NCBI RefSeq assembly: GCF_000621865.1 | Contig: NZ_JHXE01000001.1 | Coordinates: 248,001-312,000, forward strand | Direction of reading: 5' to 3' | Source of the DNA: Pseudobutyrivibrio sp. MD2005 | GTDB lineage: Bacteria; Bacillota; Clostridia; Lachnospirales; Lachnospiraceae | DNA: 64,000 nt | Shown here: one piece after another, positions 17,383 through 25,488 of the stretch | Position numbering within the stretch: position 1 is the stretch's first letter | How the letters are laid out: every line of letters starts with the position of its first letter | The notes under the pieces: generated by a model | What the model was told of the DNA's origin: nothing | Databases searched by the model: none | What the model saw: the letters and a program-made list of their open reading frames with translations, nothing else | Translations under genes and position numbers: made by a program

Positions 17383-19197
17383 ATGAATAAGGTTAATAAT
17401 ATTATACAAAACATTTATAGAATTGCTGTTTCTTCAGTTAGTATAATAGCGCTTAGTGTTATTTTATTTATTTGTACTATATCAACATGCTATAAAACAG
17501 TAGATAGTAATGAGATTACTTTCTTTTGTGAAGATAGTATATTAAAAAATATCTTTGTAATACTTTTGTTTTTATTAATGCTTTTTATAGCAAAGAAGTT
17601 TTCGTTTTTCAATAAGATTGAAAAATATATAGAGAATGATAATAATTTTGACAAAATAAAAAAAACACTGCTGTTAGTGATATTTGCAATGAGCTGTGCA
17701 TGGGTGTTGTTCTCGCAGTATATACCCGGTTCAGATCAGTTGGACATAATAAACTGTGCACATAAGCTTTCTATCAAAGAATATGACATGCTAGAACCTG
17801 GAGGATATTTGAATAAATGTACCAATCAAATTGGACTTACTTTGATTGAGTATTATCTTGCAAAGGTGATTGGCAATTACAATATAGTTGTTCTTCAATT
17901 GCTCAATGCAGCAGGATTAACACTTTTGTATAAGAAAATAATCGATGTTCTTGAAACATGCAAGGCAAGTAGATTAGTCCAGGTTTTTACTTTGATTACA
18001 TGCGGATTATTTTTACCGATGACTATGTATACTTCATTTGTATATGGCACTATATGGCATGTTGCGTTAGCATTGGTAGCCTTCAATAGAGTACAGAAGT
18101 ATATTGAGAGATATAAATGGCAAGATATATTAATAGCTTCTTTAAATATATCTCTAGCAATGATGATAAAGAGTAATGCATTGATTTTCTTGATTGCAAT
18201 TGTTATTTTTGTCTTGGTAAAACTGTTTTCAGATAAAGAGTATTATTGGAAAAAAATGATTATTGCTGCTTGTATGATTCTATTTGTTATAGGTACAGCT
18301 AAACTTCCTGTATGGATTATAGAACAGCAAACAGGTTATAAACTGAATCAAGGTGAAAGTAGCTATGCATACATGGCTATGGGATTGCAGGAAAGTAAGT
18401 TTGCTCCAGGATGGTGGAATGGTTACAATAATCAATCCTATGAAGCGAGTGGCTATAATACTGATAAACATACAAAGATAGCCAAAAAAGAGATTGAAGA
18501 AAGACTAACAGAATTTAAAGATAATAAAGGACATGCTGTAAATTTCTTTTCAAAAAAGATTGCTTCAATGTGGTCTGAACCAACATTTGAAGGATTTTGG
18601 ATAAATCAAATAAGATATCATAGGGCGCTACTTCCTCAATGGTTTGAAAGTCTTATGAGTATGGATGGGTATTTGTCCTGGGCTTCAATTCTAGATCGTG
18701 TTCAAGTTTTAATATATTTTGGAGCTATTCTCTGGCTTTTGCTTGCTCCAAAAGGAGATTTTATTGATAATTCATTTTTCTTTTTAACATTTTGTGGTGG
18801 TTTTCTGTTTCACCTAATTTGGGAAGCGAAAACACAGTATTCAGTGACATATGTAGCCTTATTATTACCATGTGCAGTGATGGGATATGAATTATTCTTA
18901 AATGCAACTTGTTCAATGCTCGTAGAAAAGAAAACAAATAAGCTGAATATTAATTATTTGAACTTAATGATTTGTGTGTTTGCGATAATGGCATTTGCAT
19001 TTATATATAAGAAGTATGCATATGGCTGTTTGGTTGAAAATACAGAATCATATATTGGTTATACTGAGACAACTGGTGGGTTTAATACAGATGAGAGTGT
19101 ACTAGAAATTAATCATATGAAAAACAACTTAAAAGATAATGAAGGATTAATAAAATATCTTGAAGAAAAATTAGATGAAAATAATATATCATACTAA
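17383..19197 (+). CDS. Polytopic membrane protein, GT-C-like
   Basis: This 604-residue protein has many hydrophobic segments and a first large outside loop with PGSDQLD (acidic pair after an early membrane helix), the usual place of the catalytic acid in GT-C glycosyltransferases. The second half has a soluble stretch (WWNGYNNQSYEAS...KKEIEERLTEF) between helices. ATG 17383 is chosen because GAGGAA precedes it; a TTG upstream lacks one. Base composition is more AT-rich than its neighbours; 17521-17580 has 10 G+C in 60. It could use a polyprenyl-phosphate sugar donor. It is a family guess only, and a polymerase-like role is the alternative. Confidence 0.6.
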   Translation: MNKVNNIIQNIYRIAVSSVSIIALSVILFICTISTCYKTVDSNEITFFCEDSILKNIFVILLFLLMLFIAKKFSFFNKIEKYIENDNNFDKIKKTLLLVIFAMSCAWVLFSQYIPGSDQLDIINCAHKLSIKEYDMLEPGGYLNKCTNQIGLTLIEYYLAKVIGNYNIVVLQLLNAAGLTLLYKKIIDVLETCKASRLVQVFTLITCGLFLPMTMYTSFVYGTIWHVALALVAFNRVQKYIERYKWQDILIASLNISLAMMIKSNALIFLIAIVIFVLVKLFSDKEYYWKKMIIAACMILFVIGTAKLPVWIIEQQTGYKLNQGESSYAYMAMGLQESKFAPGWWNGYNNQSYEASGYNTDKHTKIAKKEIEERLTEFKDNKGHAVNFFSKKIASMWSEPTFEGFWINQIRYHRALLPQWFESLMSMDGYLSWASILDRVQVLIYFGAILWLLLAPKGDFIDNSFFFLTFCGGFLFHLIWEAKTQYSVTYVALLLPCAVMGYELFLNATCSMLVEKKTNKLNINYLNLMICVFAIMAFAFIYKKYAYGCLVENTESYIGYTETTGGFNTDESVLEINHMKNNLKDNEGLIKYLEEKLDENNISY

Positions 19198-19218
19198 AGT
19201 TTAAGATTAGAAAATAAT

Positions 19219-20577
19219 ATGTTTACTAAAATAATTGAAAAGATAAAAAATGCTGACTTCATCCTAGTTACATTATCCACAGTTGCATGTTCAGCAATGT
19301 CATTCGTATTTAGCGTATATAATAAGTCGATAGTGGCGACAAAACCCCTTGGAATATACAGTACATGCCTGCTTGCTATGACTTATATGAACTATGCACA
19401 GTTTGGTGTATTAAATGCTTACAATAGGGACTATCCTCAAGCACTTGGCAGGCGAGATATGGCTGAGGCCAACAAGCTCAAAAATACAGCAATGACATTT
19501 ATGGTTATCGTATATACGATAATATTTGTTCTCTTTGAAGCTTGGGTAGCCATACATTATAGAGGTGCAATAGGTAGTGATACTGAGGGTACCTACTACG
19601 CATTTGGATATATGCTTTGCCCAATAATGATCTTTCTTAAGAGCTTTGATGATATGTCAAATGCAACAGTTAAGATGAACGGGCACTATAATAAATCAGC
19701 GATTATAGGTTTCGTAAGAACAGTTATTGCACTTATTATTGGTGTAATTGCAATAAATGTGTCAGGATATTACGGTTTGTATGCAATGACAATTGCATCA
19801 GCTTTATTGGGAATCATAATGTTTAGAAGCGAAGCTTTCGCTGGAGCAAAGCTTACATTTGACATTCCGTATATGAAGCTTATGATAATCGGGGGATTAC
19901 CTCTTCTTATCAATAGCTTAATCTGGACAATAGTCCAGTCAGTGGATAAGTTTGTAATACTTGGATTTTTGTCTACAGAAGCACTTGGTGTGTATTCCGT
20001 ACCACTTATGGGATTTACCACAATGGTGCTTGTGCCACAGACGATATCACAAGTGTTCTATATAAAGGTTAGCCATTTGTATGGAGCTAATCATGATGAA
20101 AATGAGCTGTTAAATAAAGCTGCATATTTTACAAGAATCACCGCACTTATTTCAGGCGCTGCTTGCCTATTTGTATTCTATGTAATGCCTGTATTTGTGC
20201 ATTTCTTTATGCCAATGTACACAGATGGAACAAAGGCAACACAGATACTTGTAATTGGAGTTGCAATATATTCCACAACGATGCTTTATGGCAACATTTT
20301 CTCAGTGCTCAAGCTTAATAAATCGTTGATAGCAAATTCAATTGCTTTGTGCATTTTCAATGCAATCTTCTCAAGTAGCCTTGTGTTATTTGTGGAGAGA
20401 AGCATTAATATGGTGGCTATCGGTACAGGTCTTTCATATGCCCTGTACTCACTTTTACTAGTAATCAAGCTATCAAAGCGTTTTAAGTTTTCATTGTGGA
20501 AACTACTTATTAATAGCTGGGGGCCTGCAGTATCAATACTGGTACCAGGACTTGCAGTATATTCGGTGATTTTTTGA
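19219..20577 (+). CDS. Wzx-like polysaccharide flippase (PST/MOP superfamily)
   Basis: It is predicted to move lipid-linked repeat units across the membrane. The 452-residue protein has the pattern of about 12-14 membrane helices typical of MOP flippases. It opens with FILVTLSTVACSAMSFVFS and continues with YAQFGVLNAYNRDYPQALGR, a segment common in this family of O-unit translocases. The central GGLPLLINSLIWTIVQSVDKFVILG matches the position of helix 7. It lies among the transferases of the first half of the locus. A MurJ-like protein is encoded separately at 46850-48385. Confidence 0.88.
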   Translation: MFTKIIEKIKNADFILVTLSTVACSAMSFVFSVYNKSIVATKPLGIYSTCLLAMTYMNYAQFGVLNAYNRDYPQALGRRDMAEANKLKNTAMTFMVIVYTIIFVLFEAWVAIHYRGAIGSDTEGTYYAFGYMLCPIMIFLKSFDDMSNATVKMNGHYNKSAIIGFVRTVIALIIGVIAINVSGYYGLYAMTIASALLGIIMFRSEAFAGAKLTFDIPYMKLMIIGGLPLLINSLIWTIVQSVDKFVILGFLSTEALGVYSVPLMGFTTMVLVPQTISQVFYIKVSHLYGANHDENELLNKAAYFTRITALISGAACLFVFYVMPVFVHFFMPMYTDGTKATQILVIGVAIYSTTMLYGNIFSVLKLNKSLIANSIALCIFNAIFSSSLVLFVERSINMVAIGTGLSYALYSLLLVIKLSKRFKFSLWKLLINSWGPAVSILVPGLAVYSVIF

Positions 20578-20645
20578 TTGATTGACAATGGTAAGAAACT
20601 TCTTTAAGATACATACGGATTATAATAATTGATTAGGAGAAACAA

Positions 20646-22079
20646 GTGTACACAATATGTTTTATGGCTAGGCGTCCCTTTGAGGATTTTTCGCCAGCTG
20701 TATACAAAAAATTAAAAGAAGCTCATGATGATGTAAAGGCAGTTTTCATTACCTGTGATAAGCAGGAATCGGCCTATATATGGGCTAAATTCAACGAAGA
20801 AGAAAAAAAGGATATCGCTGTTTGTGAAATCTCAGAATTCATGAATACCCATTGGGATGAGTTCACAGTGGAAAAGATGGCTGAATTCGAAAAGAAATAC
20901 GATGCACAGCCGATGTGGAAATACATCTACACAGACAGATATTTAATATATAGAGATTATGATTACTGCGTGCATACAGCTGCAGGTCTTTTTGCGTTTT
21001 GGGAGTATGTGTTTAACACATATCATGTAGATTTCTTCTATGATGAAGTTATCGCAACACTTCTCACATACGCAGCATATTTGGTTGGAAAGAAGACAAA
21101 CACAGGTTACTATTCATTAATGTTCATGAGAGCCTGTGGCATGGATTTGACACATCATTACATCTTAAATGATCCATTTGAAAAGATGTATGATATGGAG
21201 GCTGACTATCAGAATATTCCTGTTACTGAGGAGCAGCGTGCAGCAGCGGATGCATTCCTTACAAAGTTTGAGGAGCAGCATTCAAAGCCTGCATTCATGA
21301 AGTTCTCTGGCAAGAAGCCAAAGTGGAAGGCATTGTTCTTTATATTGCCATTTTTCTATTTGAGACAGAGGTTTTTCAATCCGCTCACAAGGGATAAGGG
21401 CTCTTACATTTATTACAAAGCGTATGAGCATACAATGGACCAGTTGGTGTTCTACCTTAGATATTCAAAGGGTAAGAAGTATTTCAAAAAAGCTGATTAC
21501 AGCAAGAAGTTTGTATACTTTCCACTTCACATGCAGCCGGAGGCTACCACAATTGTATGTGCACAGAAGTATGAAAAACAGCTGTATTTCATTGATAATT
21601 TGGCTAAATCGTTGCCTGCAGATACATTATTATATGTAAAAGAACATTATTCGTTCTTAGGCATTCGTGAAAATAGCTTTTATGAGCAGTTGCAATTATA
21701 TCCAAATGTAGTCTTAATCGACCCATGGGAGGATTCAATCAAGCTCATTGAAAAGAGCGAGTGTGTTGCAACTTTGACTGGCACAGCAGGGCAGGAAGCA
21801 ATGATGCTTCGCCATCCAGTATTCATGAGTGGCGACATTATATACAAGGGCGCTCCAGGCGTTATGTACCTGGAGGAAGTATTCGGAAATTACGAAAAGA
21901 TGATGGCTGAATACAAGCGTCCAACAAGAGATGAAATCGTACAGTACATGGCCGTATACATGAGCCATGCTCGCAAAGGAAATACCTACGTACTAAGCAA
22001 GGAGCGTCTATCAGACGAGAACCTAGCAGACGTAGCGGAATCAATGTATTCGTATTTTAAGGAGATGAAACATGAGTAA
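20646..22079 (+). CDS. Capsule polysaccharide biosynthesis (KpsC/LpsZ-like) transferase
   Basis: This soluble 477-residue protein carries YFPLHMQPEATT (about residue 298), a signature of capsule_synth/Kdo-transferase-like proteins, followed by LYVKEHYSFLG and TGTAGQEAMMLRHPVF, which form the nucleotide-sugar binding half. GTG 20646 follows AGGAG at seven bases. The end overlaps the LegB start by eight bases (ATGAGTAA), so the two are translationally coupled. Family members use CMP-activated acid sugars, and the adjacent legionaminic-acid genes make a CMP-nonulosonate donor plausible. That pairing is inferred. Confidence 0.75.
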   Translation: MYTICFMARRPFEDFSPAVYKKLKEAHDDVKAVFITCDKQESAYIWAKFNEEEKKDIAVCEISEFMNTHWDEFTVEKMAEFEKKYDAQPMWKYIYTDRYLIYRDYDYCVHTAAGLFAFWEYVFNTYHVDFFYDEVIATLLTYAAYLVGKKTNTGYYSLMFMRACGMDLTHHYILNDPFEKMYDMEADYQNIPVTEEQRAAADAFLTKFEEQHSKPAFMKFSGKKPKWKALFFILPFFYLRQRFFNPLTRDKGSYIYYKAYEHTMDQLVFYLRYSKGKKYFKKADYSKKFVYFPLHMQPEATTIVCAQKYEKQLYFIDNLAKSLPADTLLYVKEHYSFLGIRENSFYEQLQLYPNVVLIDPWEDSIKLIEKSECVATLTGTAGQEAMMLRHPVFMSGDIIYKGAPGVMYLEEVFGNYEKMMAEYKRPTRDEIVQYMAVYMSHARKGNTYVLSKERLSDENLADVAESMYSYFKEMKHE

Positions 22080-23049
22080 AGTATTAGTTACAGGTTCAGA
22101 TGGATTTATTGGTTCTCACTTAGTTGAGGAATTAGTTAAAAAGGGTTATGAAGTAAGAGCATTTGTTTATTACAATTCATTTAATAATTGGGGATGGCTC
22201 GACACTCTTCCAAAGGATATCATGAATCACGTAGAGGTATTCGCAGGTGATGTCCGCGATCCTAATGGCGTTAGAGAGTCTATGAAGGGCGTAGATGCAG
22301 TGTTCCATTTAGCAGCACTTATCGCAATTCCATTCTCTTATCATAGCCCAGATGCTTACGTAGACACAAATATCAAGGGTACACTTAATGTCCTTCAGGC
22401 AGCTAGAGACCTTGGCACACGTGTCCTTGTTACATCTACATCAGAGGTATATGGTACAGCTCAGTATGTGCCAATCGATGAGAAACACCCGTACCAGGGC
22501 CAGTCACCATATTCAGCTACAAAGATTGGTGCAGATAGATTGGCTGAGTCATTCTATCGTTCATTTGATTTGCCTGTTACAATCGTGCGTCCATTTAACA
22601 CATTTGGACCACGTCAGTCAGCTCGTGCGGTTATTCCTACAATTATCACACAGCTTCTTGCAGGCAAGGAAGAAATCAAGCTTGGTTCACTTACACCAAC
22701 ACGTGATTTCAACTATGTAAAAGATACAGCACATGGCTTCATCGCTATGTACGAAAGTGATAAGACTATCGGTCAGGAAATAAATATCGCAACACAGAAG
22801 GAAATCTCAATCGGACAGCTTGCAGAAGAGCTTATCCGCCAGATTAATCCTAATGCTCGTATTATTTGCGATGAGGATCGTCTCCGCCCAGAGAAGTCTG
22901 AGGTTAATCGTCTTCTTGGTTCTAACGAGAAGATTCTTCAGCTTACAGATTGGAAACCTCAGTATACATTTGAGCAGGGCTTAGCCGAGACAATCGAATT
23001 CTTACGTCATAATTTAGATAAGTATAAGGTAGACATTTACAATATTTAA
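22072..23049 (+). CDS. legB: LegB-type NAD-dependent 4,6-dehydratase (legionaminic acid pathway)
   Basis: This extended SDR enzyme removes water from a nucleotide-GlcNAc to give the 4-keto-6-deoxy sugar, the first committed step toward legionaminic acid. The 325-residue sequence has VTGSDGFIGSHLVEELVKKG, FVYYNSFNNWGWLDTLPK (very typical of LegB), HLAALIAIPFSYHSPDAYVD, STSEVYGTAQYVPI, the catalytic Y147-x-x-x-K151 (YSATK), and RPFNTFGPRQSARAVIPT. It overlaps the upstream gene by eight bases. LegC follows 17 bases downstream; PtmE, LegI and LegF homologues are at 24447-30928. Confidence 0.93.
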   Translation: MSKVLVTGSDGFIGSHLVEELVKKGYEVRAFVYYNSFNNWGWLDTLPKDIMNHVEVFAGDVRDPNGVRESMKGVDAVFHLAALIAIPFSYHSPDAYVDTNIKGTLNVLQAARDLGTRVLVTSTSEVYGTAQYVPIDEKHPYQGQSPYSATKIGADRLAESFYRSFDLPVTIVRPFNTFGPRQSARAVIPTIITQLLAGKEEIKLGSLTPTRDFNYVKDTAHGFIAMYESDKTIGQEINIATQKEISIGQLAEELIRQINPNARIICDEDRLRPEKSEVNRLLGSNEKILQLTDWKPQYTFEQGLAETIEFLRHNLDKYKVDIYNI

Positions 23050-23066
23050 ATTAAGAGGTGTTTAAA

Positions 23067-24233
23067 ATGTCAGATGAATTTATTGCACTTTCAGTGCCAA
23101 ACTTAAAGGGAAATGAATTAAAGTATGTTACTAATGCTGTTGAGACAGAGTGGGTTTCTACTGCAGGTCCATACGTATCAGATTTTGAGAAGAAAGTTGC
23201 AGAGTATGTGCATGTACCTGCGGCTGTTAGTACTCAGAATGGTACATCAGCACTTCATATTAGCTTGATGCTTTGTGGTGTAAAGAGAGAGGATGCAGTT
23301 ATTGTTCCAACTCTTACATTTATCGCGGCAGTTAATCCTACAAAATATATTGGTGCAGAACCAGTATTTATGGATTGTGATGATAGCTTATGCATCGACC
23401 CAGTCAAGCTCAAGAAGTTCTGTGAAGAAGAGTGTGATTTCACAGATGGCAAGCTTATTGATAGAGCTACAGGTCGTCATGTAAAGGCAATGGTAGTAGT
23501 TCATGTATTTGGTAACATGGCCGATATGGAAGCTATCATGCCTATAGCTGAGCAGTATAATATCAAGGTTGTTGAAGATGCTACAGAAGCTCTTGGGACA
23601 TATTATACTGAAGGCAAGTATGCTGGCAAGTATGCTGGAACAATCGGAAATATTGGCTGCTATTCATTCAATGGCAACAAGATTATCACAACAGGTGGCG
23701 GCGGAATGATTGTTTCAAATGATGAAGCAATCTTAGCTCATGCTAAGCACCTTACAACTCAGGCAAAAGCAGATCAGGCTAATTTCATTCATGATGAAAT
23801 TGGTTATAACTATAGACTTACAAATCTTCAGGCAGCACTTGGTCTTGCGCAGATGGAGCAGCTAGAAGATTTCATTAAGACAAAAGAGAAGAACTATCAT
23901 CTCTACAAAGATGCTATTGATAAGATGCCAGGACTTCACGTTCAGGATTTCAGAGAGGGCATTCGCAGCAACTACTGGTTCTATTCAGTTGTATTTGAGA
24001 ACGATGAAGAGGGTCGTGATAAGCTTATCGAAGCACTTAAGGAAGCTCATATTCAGTCACGTCCTATTTGGGGCTTGATTTCAGATCAGGTGCCATACGA
24101 AGGTGCACGCACTTATGAATTAGAAAAGGCACCATGGTATTGGAAACGTGTTGTAAATGTACCATGTTCAACAAACCTCGACGAAGCAGGTGTAAAGCGT
24201 GTTCTTGACGTGGTTAAAACATTTGGTAATTAA
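23067..24233 (+). CDS. legC: LegC-type PLP aminotransferase (legionaminic acid pathway)
   Basis: This DegT/DnrJ/EryC1-family enzyme transfers an amino group to C4 of the 4-keto-6-deoxy sugar from LegB. The 388-residue protein has TQNGTSALHISL, PTLTFIAAVNPTKYIGAEPVF, VEDATEALGT, and SFNGNKIITTGGGGM with PLP lysine K205. ATG 23067 is chosen because GAGGTG lies six bases upstream; a GTG three codons earlier overlaps that site. It ends the operon that began near 16269; the next gap holds two structured repeats. Confidence 0.92.
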   Translation: MSDEFIALSVPNLKGNELKYVTNAVETEWVSTAGPYVSDFEKKVAEYVHVPAAVSTQNGTSALHISLMLCGVKREDAVIVPTLTFIAAVNPTKYIGAEPVFMDCDDSLCIDPVKLKKFCEEECDFTDGKLIDRATGRHVKAMVVVHVFGNMADMEAIMPIAEQYNIKVVEDATEALGTYYTEGKYAGKYAGTIGNIGCYSFNGNKIITTGGGGMIVSNDEAILAHAKHLTTQAKADQANFIHDEIGYNYRLTNLQAALGLAQMEQLEDFIKTKEKNYHLYKDAIDKMPGLHVQDFREGIRSNYWFYSVVFENDEEGRDKLIEALKEAHIQSRPIWGLISDQVPYEGARTYELEKAPWYWKRVVNVPCSTNLDEAGVKRVLDVVKTFGN

Positions 24234-24255
24234 AATAACTATAGAAATTAGATGA

Positions 24256-24344
24256 ACAAATCTTAGTTAACAATATATTTGTTCTCTGAAAGGAACATCT
24301 AGTGACTGGAAGAGAATCTAATTATTGTTAACGTAAAGATTTGT
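24256..24344 (+). repeat. Nested inverted-repeat element, family 1, copy 2
   Basis: The outer stem is ACAAATCTT 24256-24264 with AAGATTTGT 24336-24344. The inner stem is GTTAACAATA 24266-24275 with TATTGTTAAC 24323-24332. The apical stem is TTCTCT 24282-24287 with AGAGAA 24311-24316. The loop carries GGAACATCTAGTGAC. Compared with copy 3, the inner stem has C-G replaced by A-T and the apical stem G-C replaced by T-A, both still paired. It is preceded by a 20-base flank (24236-24255) like that of the element at 16162. Confidence 0.87.
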
Positions 24345-24349
24345 TGGTG

Positions 24350-24432
24350 AAATTCAGTTAACAATCTAATTGTGCTCTGTAGGGAACATCTAGTGACCGA
24401 AAGAGCATCTATTGATTGTTAACGTAGAATTT
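24350..24432 (+). repeat. Nested inverted-repeat element, family 1, copy 3 (tandem with copy 2)
   Basis: The outer stem is AAATTC 24350-24355 with GAATTT 24427-24432. The inner stem is GTTAACAATC 24357-24366 with GATTGTTAAC 24414-24423, a perfect 10-bp match. The apical stem is GCTCT 24374-24378 with AGAGC 24402-24406. The loop again carries GGAACATCTAGTGAC. It begins five bases after copy 2 ends and stops 14 bases before the PtmE-like start, just before its GGAG. Confidence 0.87.
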
Positions 24433-24446
24433 TATGGAGTAGATAT

Positions 24447-25487
24447 ATGGATAATGTGTTAATTAGAGAAGATGACAGCATTTTACAGGCGATGCGTACA
24501 TTTGATGCTAGTGGCAGACGCACAGTGTTTATTGTTGATGATAGCAACAAGCTTTTGGCAGCTCTTTCAGAGGGCGATGTGCGTCGTTTTATTTTGTCTG
24601 GTGGCGATTTAAATGAGTCTGTAAAAAAGATTGCAAATTATAAACCTCGTAGCATTACTGAAGATGAAAAGGCTGATGCTAGAGATTTCTTACGTCGTCA
24701 TAATATCGAAGGCTTGCCTATTGTTGATGAAAATGGTGTTGTTATCGATACAGTTTTTTGGAGTGAGAATCACTACAAGAAGCATTCAACATTAAGCACA
24801 CCTGTTGTCATGATGGCAGGTGGTAAAGGCACAAGACTTTATCCATACACAAGAATTTTGCCAAAGCCACTTATTCCAGTAGGTGAAAAGCCAATCGCTG
24901 AGCTTATTATGGATAGCTTTGCTGACTATGGAATAGACAGAATGATTATGATAGTAAATCATAAGAAAAATATGATTAAGTCATATTTTGGCGAGGCGGA
25001 AAGACCATATAATATCGAATATATTGATGAGGATGAACCACTTGGAACAGGTGGAGGTCTTGCACTTCTTCGAGGCAAGATTAATGAGACATTTATCCTT
25101 ACAAACTGCGATATCCTCATTGAAGAAGATTATTCAAAGATATATGAGCACCATAAAAAAGAAGGCAACTTAGTTACAATGGTTTGCTCTTTAAGAAATT
25201 TCCAGGTGGCTTACGGAGTCGTTGAATTTGGTGAGCACGGAAATATCACAGATATGAAGGAGAAGCCAGAGTTTAGCTTCTTTACAAATACAGGTATTTA
25301 TGTAGTTGAGCCAGAGGTAATCGATTACATTAAGGATGGAGAATTCATTGGATTCCCAGATATCATCAATAGAATCAAAAACGATGGTAAAAAAGCAGGT
25401 GTTTATCCTATAAACGAAAACACTTGGATGGATATGGGACAGCTTGATGAACTAAGCAAGATGGAAAGTAGACTTAGAGGAAAATAG
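24447..25487 (+). CDS. ptmE: CBS-domain sugar-1-phosphate nucleotidyltransferase, PtmE-like
   Basis: The protein joins two N-terminal CBS domains (about residues 1-110; VFIVDDSNKLLAALSEGDVRR, IEGLPIVDENGVVIDTVFW) to a nucleotidyltransferase domain with MAGGKGTRLYPYTRILPKPL (signature at 124-130), LTNCDILIEEDY and EKPEFSFFTNTGIYV. This architecture and its placement next to leg genes match PtmE, which in Campylobacter makes GDP-glucosamine from glucosamine-1-phosphate for legionaminic acid. At 346 residues the length fits. ATG follows GGAG at seven bases. A mannose-1-phosphate-type guanylyltransferase is the alternative. The CBS pair suggests allosteric control by an adenine nucleotide. Confidence 0.85.
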   Translation: MDNVLIREDDSILQAMRTFDASGRRTVFIVDDSNKLLAALSEGDVRRFILSGGDLNESVKKIANYKPRSITEDEKADARDFLRRHNIEGLPIVDENGVVIDTVFWSENHYKKHSTLSTPVVMMAGGKGTRLYPYTRILPKPLIPVGEKPIAELIMDSFADYGIDRMIMIVNHKKNMIKSYFGEAERPYNIEYIDEDEPLGTGGGLALLRGKINETFILTNCDILIEEDYSKIYEHHKKEGNLVTMVCSLRNFQVAYGVVEFGEHGNITDMKEKPEFSFFTNTGIYVVEPEVIDYIKDGEFIGFPDIINRIKNDGKKAGVYPINENTWMDMGQLDELSKMESRLRGK

Positions 25488-25488
25488 A

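Noticed and set aside
24256-24432. CRISPR-like array
   Set aside because: There are only two units of about 85 bases with internal dyad symmetry and no uniform spacers; no cas genes are near.
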